From contig WRDL01000005.1 of the NCBI GenBank assembly GCA_009784095.1, forward strand, positions 1 to 24,714: DNA of 24,714 nt. Reading direction: 5' to 3'. The notes below the pieces were generated by a model. The model did no database searches. It worked only from the letters and a program-made list of their open reading frames with translations, and had not been told where the DNA came from. Numbering within the stretch: position 1 is the first letter of the stretch; the number at the start of each line of letters is the position of its first letter. Both the position numbers and the translations under genes were made by a program. The stretch comes from Coriobacteriia bacterium. Lineage in GTDB: Bacteria > Actinomycetota > Coriobacteriia > WRKU01. Positions 14,195 through 22,226 of this stretch are shown in pieces.

Positions 14195-15727
14195 TCAGTG
14201 CGCGACCCAATCGCGGACCGCATCGATGATGCTTTCCGGTGTGGCATCGATGACTTCCTCGAAGCGGATCTTGCTCTTGCGCAGATCGTCGATCGAGGTC
14301 GGGACCGCTGAGGCGCCCTCAGCCAAAGTCACCACATCGTCGAGCGTCTCGAAATCCGAATGATCGGTATAGGGAGCCGGTAGCTCGTCATCGAAGCTGA
14401 CATCGAGCAGCCCTCGCAACACGCTGGGCGCGAACTTGGACCAGTGGGCGGTCGAGACCACCATCACGGGATCGGTACCTTTCACATCGCGCGCAACGTC
14501 GATACCGACCGCAGTGTGCGGATCGATCAGATACCGGTTCTTCTTCCAACAATGACGAATGCGCGCGAGCGATTCGTCATCACTGCGCCATCCGGCGATG
14601 AAGTCGCGCTGCAGCGCCATATGGGTCGCATCATCGACGGTAAACACTCCCTTGTCCTTGAGCTTTTCCATCCACTCAGTGGTCTTCTCGGCTCCAGCCA
14701 GGTGGTAGAGCAAACGCTCAAGGTTGCTCGAGATCAAGATATCCATGCTGGGGCTGGGCGTCTCGTAAAATGGGCGGTCGGAGATGTCGTAGACCCCGGT
14801 CTTGATGAAATCGGTGAGTACGTTATTGCTGTTCGACGCACAGATCAACCGTCCGATCGGCGCACCCATCTGCTTGGCGTACCAGGCGGCCAGGATGTTA
14901 CCGAAATTGCCGGTCGGTACCGCGATGTCGAGGAGTTGCCCGTCGGCGAGTTCTCCTGCGGCTATCAACCGCGAGACCGCGCTTAAGTAGTAGACGACCT
15001 GTGGTAGCAGACGTCCGAGGTTGATCGAGTTAGCGCTTGAAAGCTTGAGTCCGGCGCTCTTATCGAGCCACTCATTGAATTCGCGGTCGGCGAACGCGGC
15101 TTTGACCGCATTCTGGCAATCATCGAAGTTACCGCGCACTCCGAAGACCGCGACATTGTCACCAGCCTGGGTCGTCATCTGCTTTTTCTGCAGGTCACTG
15201 ACGCCCTCCTCGGGGTAGAACACGATGATGTTGGTGTGTAGACGCCCCTCGAACCCCTCGAGCGCCGCTTTACCGGTATCACCCGAGGTCGCGACCAACA
15301 CGAGCAGATCGTTGTCGAGCCTTCCTGCGTCGCGCAGTTTCTCATGCGCGGCGGAGAGGAACAGCGGCATGCACTGTAACGCCATGTCCTTGAACGCGCT
15401 GGTGGGTCCGCGATACAGCTCGAGGATGTGTGTCCCGTCGGTGAGTTTCGCAAGCGGTGCGATAGCGCGATCCTCCCACTGATCTCCATACGCCTGCTGC
15501 ATGATCGCGTCGATCATCTCGTCGTCAAGATCGATGCCGAAAAGACGATAGATGCACGCAGCTTGCCCCCAGTAGGGAAGCTCGGCGAGACCGGTCAACT
15601 CGTCTAGGGAGATCTCGGGGATCTCGATGGGCACGAACAGGCCCCTAGACGGAGCGATGCCTTTGACGATCACATCGCTAAAAGCCAGATCATTGGCGAT
15701 ACCGGTGCGCGTGTCGGTAAAGTTCAT
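14195..15727 (-). CDS. thrC: Threonine synthase
   Basis: A PLP enzyme that converts O-phosphohomoserine to threonine, the last step of threonine synthesis. The 510-residue length and N-terminal domain (GIAPSRGLFVP) place it in the long E. coli/yeast-type subfamily. The PLP lysine is Lys113 in GPTSAFKDMALQ. Phosphate-binding loops are seen in ATSGDTGKAAL and PTGNFGN. The start is ATG 15727, six bases after AAGGA. It diverges from the ApgM-family gene with only 35 bases between starts, which supports a joint pathway. It converges with pstB. Confidence 0.94.
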   Translation of the reverse strand: MNFTDTRTGIANDLAFSDVIVKGIAPSRGLFVPIEIPEISLDELTGLAELPYWGQAACIYRLFGIDLDDEMIDAIMQQAYGDQWEDRAIAPLAKLTDGTHILELYRGPTSAFKDMALQCMPLFLSAAHEKLRDAGRLDNDLLVLVATSGDTGKAALEGFEGRLHTNIIVFYPEEGVSDLQKKQMTTQAGDNVAVFGVRGNFDDCQNAVKAAFADREFNEWLDKSAGLKLSSANSINLGRLLPQVVYYLSAVSRLIAAGELADGQLLDIAVPTGNFGNILAAWYAKQMGAPIGRLICASNSNNVLTDFIKTGVYDISDRPFYETPSPSMDILISSNLERLLYHLAGAEKTTEWMEKLKDKGVFTVDDATHMALQRDFIAGWRSDDESLARIRHCWKKNRYLIDPHTAVGIDVARDVKGTDPVMVVSTAHWSKFAPSVLRGLLDVSFDDELPAPYTDHSDFETLDDVVTLAEGASAVPTSIDDLRKSKIRFEEVIDATPESIIDAVRDWVAH

Positions 15728-15746
15728 AACCAATCCTTCGGACGTT

Positions 15747-15762
15747 AGTGTACGATTACACT
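15747..15762. promoter_or_regulatory. 16-base palindrome in the thrC/ApgM divergent spacer
   Basis: AGTGTA-CGAT-TACACT is a perfect inverted repeat ending at the base before ATG 15763. On the minus strand its TACACT could serve as the thrC -10, with the start about 15741. It could be an operator shared by both genes, or simply overlapping promoter elements. Confidence 0.4.
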
Positions 15763-16959
15763 ATGAAGTATATCGTAGTTATATTGGATGGTGCGTCCGG
15801 CTGGCCGCTTGAAGAACTCGAGGAATGCACCACTTTGGAGGCGGCGGCAACTCCGCTACTCGACCTTTTGGCGACCCAGGGGAAGGTCGGTCTTGCTGAG
15901 ACGGTCCCCGAGGGTCTCGAGCCCTCCTCATCAGCGGCGTGCACCTCTATTCTCGGGTTCGATCCGCAGGCCAACTATGTGGGCCGCGGGGCCATCGAGG
16001 CAGCTGCGATGGGTATCGAGCTGGCCGATGACGAGATCGCGCTGCGCGTCAACACGCTCACAATCGAGAACGGCGTCATGCGCAGCTACGCGGGCGGTCA
16101 CATCACCACCGAGGAGTCGCGTGCGATCATCGAGCGACTCGCAGACGCGCTCAACGATGAGACCTTCACCCTCTATCCCGGGCTGGCCTATCGCCATATC
16201 CTCGTGGTCAAGGCCCATCCCGAGCTGTTGGATGTCACCTACACCGCGCCGCACGACATCAGCGATCGATCGATCGAGGACCATCTTCCGCAAGGTGAGG
16301 GCGCCGAGTTGCTCGCAGAGTTCTGTGAGCGGGCGCATGCGTTGCTGTCCGATGATCCGATCAACACGCAACGGGTCGCCGAGGGCAAACTGCCTATCAC
16401 TGATCTGTGGCCGTTCTGGCCGGGTACCGCACCACAGTCGCTGCCCTCCTTTGAGCAGACCTACGGCAAGCGCGCGGCGCTGACCAGCGGGGTCGACCTG
16501 CTCTTCGGACTGGCGAACCTCTTCGGTCTCGAGGTACTCGATATCGAGGGCGTGACCGACGGCTCGGACAACGATCATCTCGCTCAGGTAACCGGTGCCC
16601 TGAGAGCACTCGACGACCACGATGTGGTGGTGATCCATGTCGAGGCGCCCGATGAGATGGCCCATGCCGGTGATATATCCGGCAAACTCGACGCGATCGA
16701 GGCGATCGACAACCAGATCTTGCCACGCGTCCTCTCATATGCTCGAAACAGAGGGGACGTGCGTCTCCTCGTGATGCCCGATCATCCGACACCGATCGCG
16801 GTCAAAACGCACGTGCGCGAGGCGGTACCCTTCATCTTGTGGGGAAGCGGTGTGACACCGGACGATACGACCGAGTACAGCGAGCGAGCCGCGCAGACCG
16901 GCGGATGGATCCTGAGTCCCGGACATCAGGTCATGGGCGAGCTTTTATCCGACCGATGA
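15763..16959 (+). CDS. ApgM-family metalloenzyme, probable homoserine kinase
   Basis: A member of the alkaline-phosphatase superfamily related to archaeal-type cofactor-independent phosphoglycerate mutase, 398 residues. Seen: VVILDGASGWP with the first metal Asp, SSSAACTSILGFDPQ with the nucleophile region, HVEAPDEMAHAGD and MPDHPTP for metal binding. A subfamily of these proteins has been proposed, as I recall (TIGR02535), to act as homoserine kinase where ThrB is missing. Divergence from thrC, whose substrate is phosphohomoserine, favours that role. Glycolytic mutase is the alternative. ATG 15763 is chosen; a GTG at 15748 lies inside the palindrome. There is no clear ribosome site. Confidence 0.82.
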   Translation: MKYIVVILDGASGWPLEELEECTTLEAAATPLLDLLATQGKVGLAETVPEGLEPSSSAACTSILGFDPQANYVGRGAIEAAAMGIELADDEIALRVNTLTIENGVMRSYAGGHITTEESRAIIERLADALNDETFTLYPGLAYRHILVVKAHPELLDVTYTAPHDISDRSIEDHLPQGEGAELLAEFCERAHALLSDDPINTQRVAEGKLPITDLWPFWPGTAPQSLPSFEQTYGKRAALTSGVDLLFGLANLFGLEVLDIEGVTDGSDNDHLAQVTGALRALDDHDVVVIHVEAPDEMAHAGDISGKLDAIEAIDNQILPRVLSYARNRGDVRLLVMPDHPTPIAVKTHVREAVPFILWGSGVTPDDTTEYSERAAQTGGWILSPGHQVMGELLSDR

Positions 16960-16970
16960 AGTGAGGCACC

Positions 16971-17336
16971 ATGTACTTCGGCTTTCAATCGATGACAGAA
17001 TTTCCCTTTCTCACCGTTGGTTTCTTCCTGACGATGGTCGGCGCGCTGGGTTTCGGCGCGGCGTTCATGCTCGGTCTCTATAAGGGCGGGCTTGCGGCGC
17101 TCAAATTCACTCGCATCTGGGTCTACCTTATTGCCGCCGCGCTGATCTTTACCGTCGTCTACGCGATGGTGAGTGGTCAGTGGAAACTCTTCTTGATCGA
17201 GTTCGGCTTCGGTCCACTCGTCGAGATGGGGGTGCTCGCCGTCGGGTTCATAGCGATCATGTGGTTCATGGCATATCAATATGCGATGGGTCGTATCGAT
17301 CTGGATGAGAGATTTGGACGCTCCAAAGAGAAATGA
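16971..17336 (+). CDS. Small membrane protein of unknown function
   Basis: I do not recognise a family. The 121 residues contain three hydrophobic spans (about 14-38, 47-67 and 80-103) and a charged C-terminus (RIDLDERFGRSKEK). GTGAGG precedes ATG 16971. It starts 11 bases after the ApgM-family gene and ends nine bases before metH, so it is probably co-transcribed with both. Its context gives no clear function. Confidence 0.7.
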   Translation: MYFGFQSMTEFPFLTVGFFLTMVGALGFGAAFMLGLYKGGLAALKFTRIWVYLIAAALIFTVVYAMVSGQWKLFLIEFGFGPLVEMGVLAVGFIAIMWFMAYQYAMGRIDLDERFGRSKEK

Positions 17337-17345
17337 GAGTGAGCT

Positions 17346-19541
17346 GTGCCTGATATCATGATGCGCCTGGGGCGCGATATGCTGGTCGTGGAAGGTGCGA
17401 TGGGAACGATGCTCCAGCAAGCGGGGCTCAGTACGGAGAACATCGCTCCCGAATACATCAGCCTAATAGAGCCGGAGACGATCAAGAACATCCATCGCTT
17501 CTATGCGTTCGCCGGCGCAGATTGCGCGATCTCGAACACATTCGGCGCATCGGAGTTCAAACTTGCCGAATATAATCTCGAAGACCAACTCGAGCAGATC
17601 AATCGCACCGGAGTCAAATTGGCACGCGCCGGGGGCGCTCCCCATATACTTGCCGATATTGGTCCGAGCGGTCTGGCTCTCGAGCCGATAGGTGAGGCCA
17701 CGCTCAACGATGTATTCGATGCGTTCGAGAGGCAGGCAAAAGCGCTCGCTATGGAGAATCCCGACGCGTTCCTGCTCGAGACCTTCACTGATATCGCCGA
17801 GATCCGAATGGCGATCTTCGCCTGTAAGAAGGTCGCGCCTAAGATCCCGGTCATCGCCTCCATCACATGCAACGATGCGGGGCGTATGGAGCTTTCGGGA
17901 ACCGATCCGGCGACCGCCGCGATCATCTTGGAAGCAGCCGGCGCTGACGCGGTCGGGCTCAACTGCGGGCTCGGACCCGAGCAGATGCTTCCATTGATAG
18001 AATCCATGACCCAAGCGACACGCCTGCCGGTCGTCGTGCAGCCCAATGCCGGTCTCCCGATCGTTGATGAAGAAGGCAACACCGTCTATCCGGGTACCGC
18101 CGAAGAGATGGGCGCGTTTGCGAAAGGCGCCTATCAGATGGGGGTCGCAGCGATCGGTTCGTGTTGCGGAAGCACCCCGGATTTTACCGGCGCGATCGCT
18201 GACGAACTCTATCATAAGCAGGCGTTGCCGACCGAAGGAAGAGGTTTTGACACCCCGGTGGTCGCCGGACCGAGGCGTCACGTGGTCATCGGCCAAGGCG
18301 ATACGAAGCTGATCGGCGAGCGGATCAACCCGACCGGTAAGGCCGAATTGACCGAGGAGCTGCTTTTCGGCTCACTCGATACCGCGCTGCGTTATGCGCG
18401 CGAGCAGGAAGCCGAAGGTGCGGATCTCCTCGATATCAATGTGGGTGCCGCCGGAGTCGACGAGTATGCGATGTTGCCTGAAGTGGTGCGCGCGGTCAAT
18501 GATATCTCGACGCTTCCGCTCGTGTTCGATTCGCGTGACCCCGAAGCGCTCGAAGCCGCGCTGCGGATCTATCCGGGGCGCGCGTTGATAAACAGCGTGA
18601 ACGGAGATCCGGCAAGTTTCGAGCCTCTCTTTGCGCTGGCGAAGAAATTCGGTGCCTGCATGATCGTGCTGGCACTCGATGAGAACGGCATTCCCGACAG
18701 CGCGCAAGGACGCCTCGAGGTCATCGAGACGCTGCGCGCACGTGCGCGAGAGAGCGGTCAGGGTGACGAGCGGTTGCTGGTCGACTCGCTTGTGATGGCT
18801 CAAGCGATCGATGCGGAAGCACCCGAAGTGACGCTCGAGACGATGCGACTGGTCAAGCAGACAGGTCTGGCGACGGTGTTAGGTATCAGCAATGTCAGCT
18901 ATGGTATGGGCGATCGTGCTGAGGTCAATGCGGAGTTCTTCGAGGCGGCCAAAGCGGTCGGACTCGACGCCGCGATCGTCAATCCTGCCGAGGTGGGCGA
19001 GCAGGCTGCCGGGGTGAGGACCGAGCATGCGCCGGTCGAGGATCTGACAAAACTCTCGATGGAGGAGCTTGCCGAGAAGTTCAAATCAGGTGAGATCTTC
19101 CTACCTCAGTTGATGGTGGCGATCGACGCGCTCAAAGAGCAGCGCCCGCGCCAAGCGCTTTCCAGTGATAAACGACCGGTCGTTCTATTCGCGACGGTCA
19201 AAGGCGACATCCACAGTATCGGCAAGGATATCTGTGTCTCGCTGCTCGACAGCCAAGGGTATCGTGTCATCGACATGGGAGTCGATGTCTCGACCGAACG
19301 GATACTGAATGCGACACGTCAGACCGACCCGGTCGCGGTCTGCTTGAGCGCGTTGATGACAACGACGCTTCCGAATATGAAAGCGACGATCGACGCGATG
19401 CACGAGGAATTTCCCGCTATCCCGGTCTGTGTCGGTGGCGCGGTCGTGACCGATGCGTGGGCGACCGGTAACGAGGCTGAATACAGTTCCGACGCGCCTT
19501 CATGCGTGACGCTCGTCCGATCGATCGAACAGGCGGACTAG
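17346..19541 (+). CDS. metH: Cobalamin-dependent methionine synthase core without reactivation domain
   Basis: It transfers a methyl group from methyl-tetrahydrofolate through cobalamin to homocysteine. Domains in order: homocysteine-binding barrel (1-290; EGAMGTML, zinc cysteines in GLNCG near 206 and GSCCG near 272), pterin-binding barrel (about 318-570; LIGERINPTGK), and helical plus B12 domain (to 731; DIHSIGKD near 620 with the cobalt-ligand His, SALMTTT, VCVGGAVV). The C-terminal SAM-dependent reactivation domain of E. coli MetH (about 1,200 residues) is missing, as in several anaerobes. Start GTG 17346 is tentative; ATG 17358 or 17361 would give MMRLGRD. The stop overlaps metF by one base. 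Confidence 0.92.
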   Translation: MPDIMMRLGRDMLVVEGAMGTMLQQAGLSTENIAPEYISLIEPETIKNIHRFYAFAGADCAISNTFGASEFKLAEYNLEDQLEQINRTGVKLARAGGAPHILADIGPSGLALEPIGEATLNDVFDAFERQAKALAMENPDAFLLETFTDIAEIRMAIFACKKVAPKIPVIASITCNDAGRMELSGTDPATAAIILEAAGADAVGLNCGLGPEQMLPLIESMTQATRLPVVVQPNAGLPIVDEEGNTVYPGTAEEMGAFAKGAYQMGVAAIGSCCGSTPDFTGAIADELYHKQALPTEGRGFDTPVVAGPRRHVVIGQGDTKLIGERINPTGKAELTEELLFGSLDTALRYAREQEAEGADLLDINVGAAGVDEYAMLPEVVRAVNDISTLPLVFDSRDPEALEAALRIYPGRALINSVNGDPASFEPLFALAKKFGACMIVLALDENGIPDSAQGRLEVIETLRARARESGQGDERLLVDSLVMAQAIDAEAPEVTLETMRLVKQTGLATVLGISNVSYGMGDRAEVNAEFFEAAKAVGLDAAIVNPAEVGEQAAGVRTEHAPVEDLTKLSMEELAEKFKSGEIFLPQLMVAIDALKEQRPRQALSSDKRPVVLFATVKGDIHSIGKDICVSLLDSQGYRVIDMGVDVSTERILNATRQTDPVAVCLSALMTTTLPNMKATIDAMHEEFPAIPVCVGGAVVTDAWATGNEAEYSSDAPSCVTLVRSIEQAD

Positions 19542-20608
19542 TGGCGTGTCCGAAATGTATCGCGAACGGACCGTGCGGAGCGATGTGGGAGGGCAACTGC
19601 GACGTTCTCGGCGATGAGCCGTGCGTATTCGCTCGTGAGACAGTAGGGTCGGTTCCTTTTGTCCCACCATACCAGAATGGGACAGAAGGAACCGACCCTA
19701 CTGTCTCACTAGACCCTGCCATCCCATCCCAAGAAGGCGAGCTCAACTCCTTTGCGGAAAAGGTCGAGGGCGGGTATTTCGTTGTGACCGGTGAAGTGGC
19801 GCCTCCCGCCGGAGTCGACTGCACCGCGATGATCGCTTCGCTCCGTGCGTGGGCTCCGGTCTGCGACGCGGTCAACATCACCGACAATCAAGGTGCGTCT
19901 TTGCGCCTGTCCTCTTTGGCGGCATCACGCATTGCGCTCGACGAGGGGGTCGAGTCGATCTTCCAGCAGACCTGTCGCGATCGCAATCGCCTCGCGCTCC
20001 AATCCGATCTGCTCGCCGCCCATATGCTCAGACTGCGAAACTTCTTGGCGGTCACCGGAGATAACCCCGCTGCGGACTCAACGGTACGACGTATGTTCGA
20101 TCTCAATTCGACTCAACTACTCGAGCTGGCAAGCAGCCTCAATCGCGGCGTCGCGCTCGACGGAACCCCTATCGGGGAGCCGACCGCGTTCTATCTGGGT
20201 GCGGCTGCCTTTCTCGACGCCGAACCGTGGGATGCGCAGCTCGCGCGGATCGCGCAGAAGGTCGAGGCTGGTGCGCGATTCTTCCAGACCCAAGCGGTCA
20301 TGGACACCGATAAAATGGCGTCGCGCATCGAGCAGATCCAAAGCCTGGGTGCGAAAGTCATTCCCGGTGTATTGCTCCTGAAAGATACCCGTGTCATAGA
20401 GTTCATCAACGCACGACTCGAGGGGCTCTATGTTCCCGATTCGCTGACAAAACATATCGAGGCAGCGTCCGATCCGCTTGCTGAAGCGATCGACATCGCG
20501 GTCGAGCAGGCACGCATGATCGCTGAAGTGGCCGACGGCATTCATATGATGCCGCTCGGTGAGGATGAGATCGGTATCGAAGTGATCCAGCGTGCTGGGA
20601 TCCGCTAA
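19541..20608 (+). CDS. metF: Methylenetetrahydrofolate reductase with MetV-like cysteine motif and a repeat-encoded insert
   Basis: It makes 5-methyl-tetrahydrofolate, the MetH methyl donor. The N-terminus (VACPKCIANGPCG...GNC...PC) carries five cysteines of MetV/MTHFR-C type, usually a separate protein or a different position. Residues 33-56 come from a palindromic repeat (ETVGSVPFVP...GTDPTVS). The TIM-barrel reductase starts at about 75: VVTGEVAPPAG, NITDNQGA, CRDRNR, LAVTGDNP, FFQTQAV. The insert lies in the linker between the two parts. I start at GTG 19541, overlapping the metH TAG after AGGCGG. The ATG at 19502 would overlap metH by 40 bases. Length is 355 residues. Confidence 0.9.
   Translation: MACPKCIANGPCGAMWEGNCDVLGDEPCVFARETVGSVPFVPPYQNGTEGTDPTVSLDPAIPSQEGELNSFAEKVEGGYFVVTGEVAPPAGVDCTAMIASLRAWAPVCDAVNITDNQGASLRLSSLAASRIALDEGVESIFQQTCRDRNRLALQSDLLAAHMLRLRNFLAVTGDNPAADSTVRRMFDLNSTQLLELASSLNRGVALDGTPIGEPTAFYLGAAAFLDAEPWDAQLARIAQKVEAGARFFQTQAVMDTDKMASRIEQIQSLGAKVIPGVLLLKDTRVIEFINARLEGLYVPDSLTKHIEAASDPLAEAIDIAVEQARMIAEVADGIHMMPLGEDEIGIEVIQRAGIR
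19635..19709. repeat. Palindromic element inside metF, in frame
   Basis: Two 32-base arms (19635-19666 and 19678-19709) are reverse complements with one mismatch, around an 11-base loop (CCATACCAGAA). The total of 75 bases equals 25 codons with no stop. In the left arm the other two frames hit stops (TGA, TAG), so only the frame used is open. Confidence 0.95.
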
Positions 20609-20625
20609 TGGGACAGCAGGGTCGG
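20608..20625. repeat. Degenerate REP arm after metF
   Basis: ATGGGACAGCAGGGTCGG differs at two positions from the arm start at 21461. It begins on the last base of the metF stop. After 18 bases the similarity ends (AGCTTCCC...). A CATCCC-ATCG-GGGATG hairpin follows at 20644-20659. It looks like a decayed or partly deleted copy. Confidence 0.55.
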
Positions 20626-20706
20626 AGCTTCCCATCCCACTTGCATCCCATCGGGGATGATCGGAGCCGAGTCCAAGGACTCATCGAAGTCTGAGGCAGG
20701 AGAATT

Positions 20707-22116
20707 ATGAGCGACCATATCGTGATAATCGGTGGAGGCCCGGCAGGGACCGGCGCTGCGTTCGAAGCGGCATCATTGGGCGCGCAAGTCACGTTGATCG
20801 AGCGCGACGAGCTCGGCGGCACCTGTCTGAACCGTGGTTGCATTCCGACCAAGACGATCCTGCGCACTGCGACCGCGCTTCGCGATATCGAACACGCGCA
20901 CGAGCTGGCGATCCATATCGACGATGATCCCTCCTTGGATCTGGAGAAGCTGCGTGAGCGTAAAGTGCATATCGTCGAAGAACTCCGCGGTCAACTCGCG
21001 AGCCAATGCAAGCGCGGGAGGATCGAGGTACTCGTGGGAGACGCGACGCTCAATGCTGACCGATCGATCACCGTTTCGGATAGCGAGCACGATCCTATAA
21101 CGTTGGTGCCCGATGCGCTGATCATTGCGACCGGGAGTGTCCCGATCGAGCTTCCGGTGGTCGACCATGGTTTGGATCAGGTCTGGACCAGTGATGAAGC
21201 ACTTGAATTGACCGAGATCCCTGAGCAGCTCATCATCATGGGCGGTGGTGTCATCGGTGTCGAGCTGGCTAGTGCGTATGCGGCTTTCGGCTCGCATGTC
21301 ACCATCGTCGAACTTGCCGACCACATCCTTCCCGCCAGTGACGCACGCGTGGCGCGTACTCTGTCAGCGGCGCTCAAGGACCAGGGGATCACGATATTGA
21401 CCAAGACCAGCGTGAGCGAAATCACTCCGCTAGGTGATCGTCTCAGTGTCACGCTGAATAATGGGACAGTGGGGTCGGTTCCTTCTGTCACATCTGGGAC
21501 AAAAGGAACCGACCCCACTGTCCCACTCGATGCGGATGTCCTGCTCTCGGCAGTAGGGCGCAGACCGCTCTTGCCGGAAGGTTTTGACACTGATATCGAG
21601 TGGCCCTATCCGGTCGAGGTCGTCGGCGACGCAGCGGGCGGCATCATGCTCGCCCACTATGCAGAGGCGCAAGGAGAACACGCGGCTCGTCGGTTGGTCA
21701 GCCTGCTCAACGCGGACAATACAGACAACAACATCGCCACAGAACTCGATCCTGCATATGTTCCCGCTTGCGTCTACACTCATCCGGAGGTCGCCACGAT
21801 CGGTCTCGGAGCGGATGAGGCCAAGAAGAGCGACCGTCAGATCGCCTCAGGCATCGCGAAGTTCTCCGCCAACGGCAAGGCACTTGCTGAGAATGACTCG
21901 GACGGATTCGTCTCCATCATTGCGGACAAGAATACCGGTGCGTTGCTCGGAGCCCAGATCGTGGGACCGCACGCGGTCGAGCTCATCGCTACCATCGGGG
22001 CGGCGATGAAAGCGAATACGACCGTCGACCAGCTTGCAGACATGGTATTCGCGCATCCGACGGTCAGTGAAGTGATAAAGACTGCTGCGCGTCTTGCCGC
22101 AGCGTCATGCAAATAG
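20707..22116 (+). CDS. lpdA: Dihydrolipoamide dehydrogenase-family flavoprotein with a repeat-encoded insert
   Basis: An FAD/NAD disulfide oxidoreductase, 469 residues. FAD motif IIGGGPAGTGAA, redox pair GGTCLNRGCIPTK, second nucleotide motif IMGGGVIGVELAS, FAD phosphate segment VEVVGDAAGG, and dimer-interface active site FAHPTVSE are all intact. Residues 253-273 (GTVGSVPSVTSG...TDPTVP) are encoded by a palindromic repeat. They fall between strands, between LSVTLNN and LDADVLLSAVGRRP, where relatives have a short turn. AGGAG lies six bases before ATG 20707. No lipoyl proteins or 2-oxoacid dehydrogenase genes are near. A link to folate/methyl reduction beside metF is inference. Confidence 0.9.
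   Translation: MSDHIVIIGGGPAGTGAAFEAASLGAQVTLIERDELGGTCLNRGCIPTKTILRTATALRDIEHAHELAIHIDDDPSLDLEKLRERKVHIVEELRGQLASQCKRGRIEVLVGDATLNADRSITVSDSEHDPITLVPDALIIATGSVPIELPVVDHGLDQVWTSDEALELTEIPEQLIIMGGGVIGVELASAYAAFGSHVTIVELADHILPASDARVARTLSAALKDQGITILTKTSVSEITPLGDRLSVTLNNGTVGSVPSVTSGTKGTDPTVPLDADVLLSAVGRRPLLPEGFDTDIEWPYPVEVVGDAAGGIMLAHYAEAQGEHAARRLVSLLNADNTDNNIATELDPAYVPACVYTHPEVATIGLGADEAKKSDRQIASGIAKFSANGKALAENDSDGFVSIIADKNTGALLGAQIVGPHAVELIATIGAAMKANTTVDQLADMVFAHPTVSEVIKTAARLAAASCK
21461..21526. repeat. Palindromic element inside the lpdA homologue, in frame
   Basis: Two 32-base arms (21461-21492 and 21495-21526) form an inverted repeat with a few mismatches and a two-base centre. The 66 bases equal 22 codons with no stop, read in the same frame as the metF copy. 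The arms share AGTGGGGTCGGTTCCTT, a variant of the AGTAGGG subtype. Confidence 0.95.
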
Positions 22117-22172
22117 ACTGCTCCAAAACATTCTATTCAAAGTTGCACTGACTTTGGCAATCGAAGTTTGTG

Positions 22173-22178
22173 TATAAT
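22173..22178 (+). promoter_or_regulatory. Upstream -10 box of the small RNA region
   Basis: A perfect TATAAT at 22173-22178 would start a transcript near 22185. Its -35 is unclear: TTGGCA lies only 13 bases upstream. It may be a second, upstream promoter for the RNA at 22227. Confidence 0.35.
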
Positions 22179-22191
22179 TCACCGCAAAAAG

Positions 22192-22220
22192 TTGATATCT
22201 CAGTTCAAGGGGCGTATACT
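22192..22220 (+). promoter_or_regulatory. Sigma-70-type promoter of the small RNA
   Basis: TTGATA (22192-22197), a 17-base spacer and TATACT (22215-22220) each match consensus at five of six positions. The predicted start is near 22227. No coding sequence lies between this promoter and the terminator at 22374. Confidence 0.7.
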
Positions 22221-22226
22221 TCTGGG

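Noticed and set aside
17337..17345. Cobalamin or SAM riboswitch before metH
   Set aside because: Only nine bases separate metH from the upstream gene, leaving no room for one.
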